Of a stretch of DNA of 64,000 nt, positions 54,609-64,000 are shown in pieces. A program made the translations under genes and the position numbers. The stretch lies in contig WPDH01000074.1 in the NCBI GenBank assembly GCA_019137255.1, positions 496,001 to 560,000 on the forward strand. The letters run 5' to 3'. Position 1 is the stretch's first letter. Each line of letters starts with the position of its first letter. This stretch comes from Corinectria fuckeliana (Eukaryota; Ascomycota; Sordariomycetes; Hypocreales; Nectriaceae). The notes under the pieces were generated by a model that searched no databases, was not told the origin of the DNA, and saw nothing but the letters and a program-made list of their open reading frames with translations.

Positions 54609-57600
54609 ATGGCATCTGACTTGTCAAATGCTGCCCAGGTGGCCAGCCCCGTCACCGAGAGCGTCGCCCACACACTCAGCGCGTCGACAGGGCTGCTTTC
54701 CCCCGACATGAACTCCGCTTCCACTGAAGTGGCCACCCAGGCCTCATACAGCTGGCTGGGGCTCTTTGGGTGGCTCATTTGGTTTATCCTCCATACCATC
54801 TCTACGATCCTCTATTGGGTTATCCGGATTGCGACGATTAATGTCCCCTCTTTCCTGTTCACCTTGTTCTCTACAAGCTGGACAGTGACCATGAATGCCA
54901 CAACGCTGTATGTCACTTGCATCACTTCACCCATGTGCTATACTGACCATAGTTTCAAGCATGTTCATAATGGCCGCCCTTGTTTCGGCAGTTAGCTGGG
55001 TCGTCAGGTATCGAATTCTCAACATGTACTCCCGCCTGCCACCGGAGCCGCAGCGGAAGGAACCGGAAATCGATCTCTTCCCGGACACCCACGAGGAGGG
55101 CACAAAGTCAGGCCTGTCCAGTTACTTGGACGAGTTCCTGAGTGCCATCAAAATCTTTGGATACCTGGAGCGACCGGTCTTCCATGAGTTGACCCGGAGC
55201 ATGCAGACCAGGAAACTGATCGCTGGCGAGACGATCAATCTCGAAGAGGAGAAGGGCTTCTGCATCGTGGTCGACGGACTTGTCGAAATTTTCGTCAAGT
55301 CTGGTCGAGGGCCCCGGGCTGCCGCAGCGTCTCACAGTTACCTCAACATGGACTCGTCCGACGAGGATGAGGCTGCACCTGGTCAGCAGACGTACCAACT
55401 TCTAACCGAAGTTCGGAACGGTGCTCCAATGTCTTCTTTGTTCTCCCTCATGTCCCTTTTTACTGAGGACATCAAGTTGCGACCTAATGAAGACGATTCC
55501 CCAATGACATCTAGGAGAAGCAGCGGTATCAAGCATCCGCGCTTCAGCAAGAATGCCGACACGCAGATCCCTTCTGGCATCAACTTGTCAATGCCCGGCA
55601 CACCTCACATGCAAGACGATGTCAACCCAGAAGTAGATGGACACGATGGCCGGAGGTCTGCGAAGATACCACACATGTCTCTAGACGAGTCTATTTCACA
55701 CGAGCCAAAACGGCCTGGTCTACCACACAGGGCAACATCTGGCTCAGCGCACCCAGACATTATTGCTCGGGCCACTGTGGACACGACTATTGCGATCATC
55801 CCTGCGAGCGCGTTTCGGCGACTGATCAAGATTTATCCCAAGGCAACTTCTCACATTGTCCATGTTATCCTGTCTCGGTTCCAGAGAGTGACCCTCTCCC
55901 AGGCGTTCAATTACTTAGGTTTGACTGGCGAGGTTCTACAGACGGAAAAGAACATGATCAAGTACACCATGTGTCAGCTTCCTAACATCCTGCGGGGCGA
56001 CGCCTTATCAAGGCTCAAGGAGAAGTTCAGTTGCGAACGAGAACGCATCGGCGAGGACGAGGAGGCCAAGGGTATTGCTCTGCACAATGCCGGCGCCAGT
56101 CGCCGGAGAAGGTCAAGCACAACGCTCCGAAAAGAGGCCGTGCTGCAGTCAATGTCCAAAAAGCGGCCAGCCTCCGTGGTTGCCAGCACGCCTGCCCTGT
56201 CACGCGAACGCGCATCACCTCATGCGGCGAGCCCTGGGGATCTTCTTACCAACATCCAAATTGCTCGTGGGGTTGGTCGTTTAGCTACTACTGACGAGGG
56301 GCGGGCGGACACGCCAGGAGTTTCCATGACCCGGCAGGATTCAAACCCATTAGATGACCGATCTTTTAACAACTCGTTTGACCCTCAAAGATCTGCCCGC
56401 ATCTCTATCGACCCGCGCGAATCTGTTGACGAAGACAACGTGTTCAGAGCATCCATTTTGGAGTGCATGTTCAAGACGCTAGGTCTGGATGCCAGCGGCA
56501 GTGTCTCGAGAGACCCAGAGTCGATAGAAGCCTCCCCCCGACTAGTGTCATTTGACCAGAGGCGATCCAAAGCATTTTTGCCGAATTCAAACGCATTTGG
56601 GTTCATGGGGCCGTATGACGGCTCAGCTGACGGGGACACCGAGTCAATGAACTCCAGCGGCATGGCTCTGCATACTCCACCAAATGCGCAGGTTCTTGCA
56701 AACGACATGAAGGAACAAGTTGAGATCGTCTTCTTCCCCAAAGGCTCTGTCCTCGTGGAACAGGGGGAGCGAAACCCCGGTTTATACTATGTCATCGATG
56801 GCTTCTTGGATATCGGGGCGACCGGCGACGAGGACTCGCATAACATCTTCCAAGCCACTGGCCCTGGCACATTCCCTCCTCGTCCTTCGTCTCCAGAACC
56901 AGCCCAGATGGGCTCATTCCCCACCTTGGCAAACACCGAAGCTGCCCGCGACCGGGCGGAGTCTCAGAATCAAGGCAAATCGCGACGCCGGAGTGTTGCA
57001 CTTGTCAAGCCCGGAGGTTTGGCCGGTTACGTTGGCAGCGTGTCTTCGTACAGATCCTTCATCGATGTCGTCGCAAAGACGGATGTATATGTCGGCTTCT
57101 TGCCTCGGGCTTCACTGGAACGAATCGTGGACCGATACCCCATCGTGCTTCTGACGATGGCCAAAAGACTGACGAACATCCTGCCACGTCTAATTCTCCA
57201 CATTGACTTTGCTCTGGAATGGGTACAAGTCAATGCGGGACAGGTGCTCTTCCACGAGGGCGAGGAAAGCGAGGCCATCTACATTGTTCTCAACGGCCGT
57301 CTGCGGCTGGTGCAAGATCGCAAGGGTGGCGGCGTGACGTCTCGAGCTGAGTTTGGACAGGGAGACAGTGTAGGTGAGCTTGAGGTTCTTACTGAGAGTG
57401 CTCGTCCGGGGACGTTACATGCCATCCGAGACACCGAACTGGTGAAGTTTCCTCGCACTCTTTTCAACAGTCTTGCACAAGAGCACCCGAACATTACTAT
57501 CAAGATCTCCAAGATCATTGCATCTCGAATGAGGGCCGTGGTTGACGACTCCAACTTCCCTACCAAGGACTTGGGCGTTGGTCCGACTAGCAACATGCGC

Positions 57601-59392
57601 AAGTCCACGATGAATCTTCGAACAGTTGCTATTTTACCAGTCACTGCGGGCGTACCAGTCATCGAGTTTGGGAATCACCTCATGAACGCACTCGCCCAGG
57701 TCGGCCCTGCAAATGGTGCTACCTCTCTCAACTACGCTGCAATTCTCAATCACTTGGGTAAGCATGCTTTCAACAAGATGGGAAAGCTGAAGCTTTCTCA
57801 ATACCTCGCGGATCTGGAGGAAAAGTACGGACTCGTGGTATACGTCGCAGGTAAGATGACACAGTTAATCATTCCACACTGCCTTTTTATGATGAGAAAA
57901 CCAATGCCAGAGGCAAAGCCGATGCTGGTTCATAAACTCTAATTTTTTCCTGAACAATGTCCCTCACTACAAGCTCTCTTGCGCACTCTGAGTTGAGTCT
58001 GGACGCTAACGTTGTGGCTCGCCACTAGATACCAACGTCAACTCGCCATGGACTCAGACCTGCATCACGCAAGCTGATAGCATTCTTCTGGTTGGCATTG
58101 CTGACGGATCTCCGGCCATTGGAGAGTACGAGCGGTTCATGCTCGGAATGAAATCGACAGCACGGAAGATGCTGGTTCTGCTACATGCGGAACGGTTCTC
58201 CCGGCCTGGTCTGACCAGGTCATGGCTCCAAAACCGCGTTTGGATCAACGGTGGACACTACCATATCCAAATGGCCTTTAGGACCAACGAAATGCCGGTG
58301 CACCCTCGGTCCAAGAAGCTTGGCCAGGCACTGAAGGAACGGGTCCAGGTGCTACAGGCGGAGATCCAGAAGTACACGTCACGCAAGGTGCATCACACGC
58401 CGTACTACTCGCCTGACAGCCCCTTCAAGGGCGACTTTCATCGACTAGCACGCCGTCTGTGTGGAAAGTCGGTTGGTCTTGTTCTTGGTGGAGGTGGAGC
58501 GAGAGGCATGGCGCAGATCGGCATTATCAGGGCTATGGAGGAGACGGGCATCCCCATTGACTTGATCGGCGGCACATCCATCGGCGCCTTCGTCGGAGCT
58601 CTGTATGCCCGGCACGCAGACGTGGTGCCCATGTTCGGATTTGCCAAGAAGTTTGCAGGCCGTATGGCAAGTCTCTGGCGGTTCGCTCTAGACTTGACCT
58701 ACCCATCAGCATCATACACTACTGGACACGAATTCAACCGCGGGATCTTCAAAACTTTTGGCGACACGCAAATGGAGGACTTTTGGCTCGAGTATTACTG
58801 CAACACGACAAACATCAGCAAGAGTCGAGCTGAGTTTCACACCAGTGGATACGCATGGCGATATATCAGGGCATCCATGTCGCTGGCTGGATTGTTGCCA
58901 CCTCTCTGCGACGAGGGCAGCATGCTGCTAGATGGCGGCTATGTCGACAACCTCACAGTGTCTCACATGAAGGGCCTCGGCGTAGACATCATCTTTGCGG
59001 TCGATGTAGGGGCGCTAGACGACAACACGCCTCAGACGTATGGTGATTCCCTATCAGGAGCATGGGCATTTTTCAACCGATGGAATCCATTCTCAACACA
59101 CCCCAACCCCCCGACGCTGGCGGAGATCCAGGCACGGCTTGCATATGTGTCTAGTGTAGATGCCCTGGAGCGTGCCAAGACGATGGCGGGGTGCATCTAC
59201 ATGCGACCACCGATTGACGACTACGGGACGCTTGATTTCCACAAGTTTGACGAGCTATACTTACTCGGATACACGTATGGTCTGGAGTTTCTCCAGAAGA
59301 TGAGAGATCAAGGAGTGCTGCCACTGGTGGAGGAAACGGAAGCCAAGCGGGCATTGCATCGAACCATGGCTCCTCGACGAGCCAGCATTTGA
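54609..59392 (+). CDS. nte1: Lysophospholipase NTE1 (patatin-like phospholipase)
   Basis: NTE1 deacylates phosphatidylcholine to glycerophosphocholine at the endoplasmic reticulum. Exons 54609-54907, 54960-57850 and 58029-59392 give 1517 aa, the family length. Transmembrane segments lie near residues 46-75 and 85-117. NMYSRLPPEPQRKEP is the conserved post-membrane motif. Three cyclic-nucleotide-binding-like domains are at about 185 (GFCIVVDGLVEIFV), 683 (LYYVIDGFLDI) and 850 (AIYIVLNGRLRL). The patatin domain has the GGGGARG oxyanion motif near 1216, nucleophile Ser1247 in GTSIG and Asp1365 in DGGYVDN. The first intron's acceptor is the AAG at 54959, not the nearer TAG, because only it keeps frame. 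Phospho-type Ser/Arg-rich linkers lie between the cNMP domains. Confidence 0.96.
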
Positions 59393-60095
59393 TTATTCTT
59401 AAGATGCTGGGGAACGGAACACACAGTAGACATACACCAAGTATGTAGATGACACTGGCATCGTGGGCTAAAGACACAGCATGCTTATCATGGAAGCAAT
59501 CAGGGCGCAACGCAGTAATACAATGGAATGATTCGGTGGCTGAAATCTCAAATTGGCCATGGTTGCAAGACGTCACTAGTGACATCACAACACCGCCCAA
59601 AAACCTCTGCCCACCGGGACGATGTGGTTTCCCATCGAATAAGCACCCCCAGATGCCTCACCGCTGGCGTCACCTCGGCATGCCGAGAATCAATCTGAAG
59701 CACGCCTGTGCTACTGCAATGCTTGTCTCTGCCGTGTCTTAGACGGGGACATGTTAGACGGGGGTTGGGCAGTTCAAGGGGCCAATGAGGAGGCCATTTT
59801 GCTATATAGCGACGTCAAGTATGCAGCCTCCCTCACACAAAGGAAAGACAGGGCTCACCGTGTTTCAACTCCCAGACCACATTACGACCGCAACTAACGC
59901 CCGAGATCGAGAGCGTGCAGCTACGCCACGTCCTCGGCATTGCCCTTGATGCCTGCGTATAAGTATTCCAGCACGAGAAGAGGGCTGCTCCGCCGACCGC
60001 ACCAAAACCACAGAAATCGATAAAGCCTGTCTGCCCTCACGTCAAAACATAAGACAAGACTTCATCCCTGAGCAAACGGTGCAACAATCGCCAAA
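59393..60095 (+). other. Intergenic region between nte1 and the small RS-rich membrane protein
   Basis: This 703-bp stretch contains 3' flank and, near 59800, TATATAG, about 300 bases before the next ATG. No coding exon recognised. Confidence 0.45.
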
Positions 60096-60518
60096 ATGCC
60101 GAGACGATCTGCCACTTCCGCTCCTCCTCGGAGCAAACCCTCGCATCAGTCACACCCTCACCACCAGCATCGTCCCCAAGACCAACCCGAGGTCCGCCAG
60201 AAAGAAGCCGGTTTCGACTGGACGCCCGGCATCATCCTCGCGCTCGTGGGCACGCTGACATGGCTGAGCCGCGACTTTGACAAAACCCGCCGGCGGAACA
60301 TCGAGGGGCATAAGCATGAGACGCGCAGGGGGCGCAGTCCAGGCCGAAGCGACGGCGAGAGTAACGGCTCTGTCGAGAGGTCACCGGGTAGGAGACGGCC
60401 AAGGAGGGACCAGGAAAGAGAGGTGTCTCGTACTCGGTTGAGTGGCTGTGATGGCGGGGATATTGACGAGCGATATTATGAGTATGGACCGAAGCGCGGG
60501 AGGTCAGCTGGGCGTTAA
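60096..60518 (+). CDS. Small RS/basic-rich protein with one transmembrane helix
   Basis: I do not recognise the family. A single exon encodes 140 aa starting MPRRSATSAPPRSKPSHQSH. A His/Pro/Gln-rich N-terminus precedes one hydrophobic helix at about 48-62 (FDWTPGIILALVGTLTWLSR), then a strongly basic tail with RGRSPGRSDGES, RSPGRRRPRRD and a final KRGRSAGR, resembling SR-type phosphosites. The layout suggests a membrane-anchored protein with a disordered basic tail, possibly in the mitochondrial or ER membrane. Short length and low complexity lower confidence that it is conserved. Confidence 0.6.
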   Translation: MPRRSATSAPPRSKPSHQSHPHHQHRPQDQPEVRQKEAGFDWTPGIILALVGTLTWLSRDFDKTRRRNIEGHKHETRRGRSPGRSDGESNGSVERSPGRRRPRRDQEREVSRTRLSGCDGGDIDERYYEYGPKRGRSAGR

Positions 60519-60731
60519 TGAATGATGCTATATAAGGATGAGGCGAAGAGGTGACATGTCTTTAGGTTGGTGGTGTTCAGGTGATAATGGGTGTACGACG
60601 GATAGACTTGACGAGAACCGAGCAAAACGAAGCAGCTGTGTTCCGTTGCTGTATCTACATGTTTTGATGAAGATGCCCCCAGTTGGCTCTATTATCAAAG
60701 GTACTCACTCCATGGTCCTTTTTGCATCCAT

Positions 60732-62440
60732 CTAATCCGCCTTGCCAACCTCGACGCCTGCCCTTTCCACCAGGATGTCAAACAGGCGCTGCACATGCTC
60801 CTCGGCCACGCGCTCAACGCCGGTACACACGCGAATGGCAAACTTGCCGTTGACGACGGTGCTGGTCAGGTAGAACTCGCCCTCGGCGTTGATGCCCTCG
60901 TACACGCGCTCGGTGCGCGCGTTGACCTCGCGCTCGTCGGCGCCGGCCACCCGCAGCGTGACGAGCCCGAAGCGCGCGGGGGTGAAGACGGCGAACAGGT
61001 CCGGCCGGGCGGCCAGCTTGGCCTCGAGGCTCTCGGCCAGGGCGACGCCGCGGCGGACGTGGTCCCGCAGGCCGCGGACGCCGTAGCTGCGCAGCACGAA
61101 CCACAGCTTCAGCGACCGGAAGCGCCGCCCCAGCGGGATCTGCCAGTCGCGGTAGTCCGTCACCAGCGCGTCGTCGCTGAACTGGTTGCGCAGGTACGGC
61201 GGCTTGACGCTCAGCGCCGCCACCAGCCACGCGCGGCGGCGCACCCACACGGCCGAGCAGTCGAAGGTGGTCAGCATCCACTTGTGCGGGTTGAAGTTGA
61301 AGGAGTGGAAGCGCGCCAGCGGCCGCGCCAGCGCCTGGTTCTCCTCCAGCAGCAGCGCCGCGCCGGCGTAGGCGGCGTCGACGTGCACCCAGACGTCGTG
61401 GGCGGTGCCGGCCGCGGGCGCCAGGGCGTCGGCGATGGCGGCGAGGTCGTCGACGGCGCACACGTCGGTGGTGCCGAGCGTCGCCGTCAGGTAGAAGGGC
61501 TCCAGGCCGCGGGCGCGCAGGTCCGCCACGGTGCGGGCCACGGCGGCGCCCGTCAGCGCGAAGCCGGCCTCCTCGGCCACGGGGATGGCGACGAAGCGCA
61601 CGCCCAGGATCTGCGCCGCCTTCCTGGTGCTCGAGTGCGAGCCCGCGCTGCCCAGGGCGACGAGCCGGCTGCGGTGGCGCCAAAGCTCGTCCTCTTTCTT
61701 CGTGTCCTCGCCGTCCGCGTCCGCGTCCTCGGGGAGATGGGCCGTCACCGCCGCCAGGTACTTGTCGCGGGCGGCACACATGACGGTCAGGATGGCCTCG
61801 CTGGCGCTGCCGTGGATGACGCCGCCACCGTGGGTGCTGCCGCCGCTCAGGTAGCACTCGGGCAGGGCCAGCGCCTGGGCGAGCCAGTCCATGACGATCG
61901 TCTCGAGCTCGGTGACGGCGGGGCTGCAGATCCAGTTGAAGTGGGCGCCGTTGAAGGCGTTGGAGTACAGCTCGGCCAGCGCGGCCGGGTAGCTGCCGGA
62001 GCAGGGGAAGAAGGCCATGAAGCGCGGGCTGGCCCAGTGCGTGATGCCGGGGAGGATCTTGGACTGCACGTCGGCGTGGATGGCGGCCCACGGCTCCGGG
62101 TCCAGCGGCGCCGACGCCGGGAGCAGAGGCCGGAGGTAGCCCGGCTTGACCTCGGAGACGACGCGCCGCGAGGCGACATTGTCGTAGTATTCAGTTACTG
62201 GGGAGAAGAGAGAAAGGATGTCAGTGCTTGTGTGTTTGTTTGGTTTTGTTTGGTCTTGCCCAAGTCTGGGCGATTTGGCGATGATTCTTTTGGTGTTTCT
62301 TTTGGTGTTTGTCGTGGTCGTGGTGGTGAGGACGTTCCGACAACCGGAATGCGGGGGAGAGGAGGGGTTGACAATTAGAGAGCTCACTCACTCTCGTCAA
62401 TGGCCGCCTTGGCCGCTTCGCGAAACTCTTGGGAGTCCAT
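60732..62440 (-). CDS. Aromatic-L-amino-acid decarboxylase, group II PLP-dependent
   Basis: Members remove the carboxyl group of aromatic amino acids (DOPA, tryptophan, tyrosine) to give amines. The minus-strand exons are 62440-62392 and 62197-60732, giving 504 aa. The start MDSQEFREAAKAAIDE splices to ITEYYDNVASRRVVSEVKPG. Signature parts are PGITHWASPRFMAFFPCSGS, NWICSPAVTELETIVMDWLA, GGSTHGGGVIHGSASEAILT, HVDAAYAG (Asp for the PLP pyridine nitrogen) and HSFNFNPHKWMLTTFDCSAV with PLP lysine K322. C-terminal half ends with VYEGINAEGEFYLTSTVVNG. Third codon positions are almost all G or C, unlike nte1 next to it, producing a 527-codon antisense frame that is a shadow. Substrate cannot be fixed from sequence; no biosynthetic partner genes are adjacent. 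Confidence 0.92.
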
Positions 62441-64000
62441 AGTATCCGACGAGCGAGGCTGTCTCACGTCTCTCTCTTTCTCCTATCCCAATGCAATGCC
62501 GTGGAAGTTGTCGGGTCCAAGGGATTTAAAGGACGTTTGAACGTTGGAAGCGGCAGCGCCCTGTTCGGGATCCCGTCGGCGGCGCCGTCCCACTTCGCTC
62601 TCAATCCCCACATTCGGCGGCTGGCGGGTAAATTGACGACTTTGTTTGTGTTTGACAGGACGGCATCGCAGAGAACAGTAACGCTGGACGATCAACGGTA
62701 TCGTATTCGGGTTTAGGACGGCAAAAAAAGGTCCAGGTAGCCGTGTCTATCTCCGAGCCTCATCATATCCGACATTTGATGTGCCTAAAATGCGCAATGC
62801 CATTCCGATTGAGACTTGACAGATCTGAGGTCCCGCGCGGCTGCTTACAACACATGCATGTAAAATGTCAAACTCAGCGCCCTTCGCTGACAAGTTGGCA
62901 CACTATTTACTACTGCCGGTAAGCGGTCTGCTCAGAACGCTTTCCCAGCAGTTCCGACCAGCAACATTATCTATCAGCCACCACTTGCCATACAATGGGC
63001 TAAGAATTGAGAGCAATCATCCTCATATTCACTAGGTGGTTATAGCTTCTAATGCTGTTGAGGTGAGTGAGCGTGAAGTGAACGCCGAATACCTGGTGAA
63101 CAAGGCCAAAAAGGGGCCTCCGTAGTTGATTGGCCAAGTTCAGCCCCCCGGCCTCGAGCCAATCACAGTCCACACCATCCCTTGCGCACAACCCCTTTGG
63201 GTCGAGTGGGCCCCCAACAGCGCGTCGTGCCGGGACCGACCGACCAGACTGCCCAATCACCACTGAACCCAGCCCACCTGACGGACGCAGCTACTGTAGG
63301 CAAGGGGCGGGAAGCAAGCATCAACCCAGCGGGGGGGGGAGTATCTTCTTTTTCACGCATCTTGTTGTATAAGCAGGAAGAAACAGCTGAGGCAGGCCAC
63401 ATCTAACGATTGTGACCTGGACATCAGGTCAAGGTCTTGCCATCGTTCCTTGTGACCTCGAGCGGGCTTCGGTCCGGGTGGGTTGGGTTCAAGCACTGCG
63501 CAGGGTCGGGTTGTCGGACGGTCTCCACGTGGCGAGTTGATCACAAGGGGTAACTAGAGGTCGCGGTCGGAACATGCCGATCTCACGGTTCTTTCGAAAG
63601 GTCACTTACTATGTAATGCTACCGATTTCAGAAAGCCGAATTCTCACTAACGGGATGGATCAGCGCCGATAAAATTATCTGGGCATCATACGTAGCATAG
63701 GAACAAAATTAACAGTAAAACAAAGTCAAATATGAAAATAGATAATATGCTTAGATGAAGGTACCGCTTTTTTTGTTGTCCCCAAACCAACCCAGGAAGT
63801 TGCCATATCCATAGCAACTGCTATAAATCCAAGGCTAAAGCAAGCATAGTCTTCGTGATAGTCTTGACATGAAAATGGGATTGTGTTCCAAAAGCCTCAA
63901 GAACTCCTCGCTCACAATGCATCCAAGTCCACGTCCAACAGAAACCCAAGCAAAAAGTCGTAAAAATTAGTTTCCGTATCCCTTCCCCAAACATGGCTTC
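62441..64000. other. Right-end region without a recognised gene
   Basis: The left part is the promoter of the decarboxylase gene. The rest has only short open frames. CCAAT-type sequences occur near 63130 and 63160. The final 400 bases are AT-rich. An ATG at 63992-63994 (CCCAAACATGGCTTC) sits in a start-like context at the very edge and could open a gene beyond the window, but this cannot be judged. Confidence 0.4.

Noticed and set aside
60795..62378. 527-codon plus-strand open frame opposite the decarboxylase gene
   Set aside because: It arises from very GC-rich codons on the opposite strand, is low in complexity and has no domain; the minus-strand protein has clear catalytic motifs.
31398..64000. 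Vps15, CLC exchanger, V-ATPase c'' and NTE1 as a functional endomembrane gene cluster
   Set aside because: They are scattered among unrelated housekeeping genes on both strands with separate promoters. Shared compartment alone does not support a cluster.

Overview
The window is chromosomal DNA of a filamentous ascomycete (Pezizomycotina), most likely a Sordariomycete. The evidence is short introns of about 50-90 bp with GTRNGT donors and CTAAC/CTGAC branch sites, a Zn2Cys6 regulator, pyrimidine-rich leaders, and orthologues typical of filamentous fungi (septin of the CDC3/AspB type, NTE1, fused CnxE, GPN2). Coding DNA is GC-rich. I saw no bacterial-type operon, rRNA, CRISPR array, intact transposon or convincing tRNA. 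I assigned 20 protein-coding genes, most with exon coordinates worked out by hand from splice sites and reading frame.

Left block (1-20.1 kb): septin (+), mitochondrial fission factor Fis1 (-), kinetochore subunit Spc24 (+), an orphan two-helix membrane protein (-), a TatD/Scn1-type metal-dependent hydrolase (+), a secreted or type I membrane protein with long His/Pro-rich tracts (-), a Zn2Cys6 transcription factor in six exons (-), and an Alr4036-type FMN-binding oxidase-like protein (+).

Middle (20.1-31.4 kb): 11.3 kb with no gene I can support. It carries microsatellites, a 25-bp tandem duplication, a strong G-quadruplex candidate and most of a cluster of GTACTTCGTAC motifs, the first of which lies just outside it, upstream of the FMN-binding gene. 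It runs into a long pyrimidine-rich leader, with a short uORF and a hairpin, ahead of an unrecognised 401-residue protein.

Right block (31.4-64 kb): dense housekeeping genes. In order they are the 401-residue protein (+), an F-box-like/DUF7730-like protein (-), Vps15 (+), U2 snRNP A' (+), a Dpb3/CHRAC-type histone-fold protein (-), a CLC chloride/proton exchanger (+), a TMEM42-like DMT transporter (-), TFIIA gamma (-), V-ATPase c'' (+), the molybdenum cofactor enzyme CnxE (-), RNase P/MRP subunit Pop5 (+), GPN2 (-), NTE1 phospholipase (+), a small RS-rich membrane protein (+) and an aromatic amino acid decarboxylase (-). The last 1.56 kb has no gene I can see.

The genes do not form a metabolic cluster. 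Several share an endomembrane/vacuole theme (Vps15, CLC exchanger, V-ATPase c'', NTE1), which may be coincidence. The most unusual items are the septin's long open, in-frame upstream extension, the His/Pro-rich membrane protein, the motif-studded gene-free region, and microexons that automated gene calling would probably miss.
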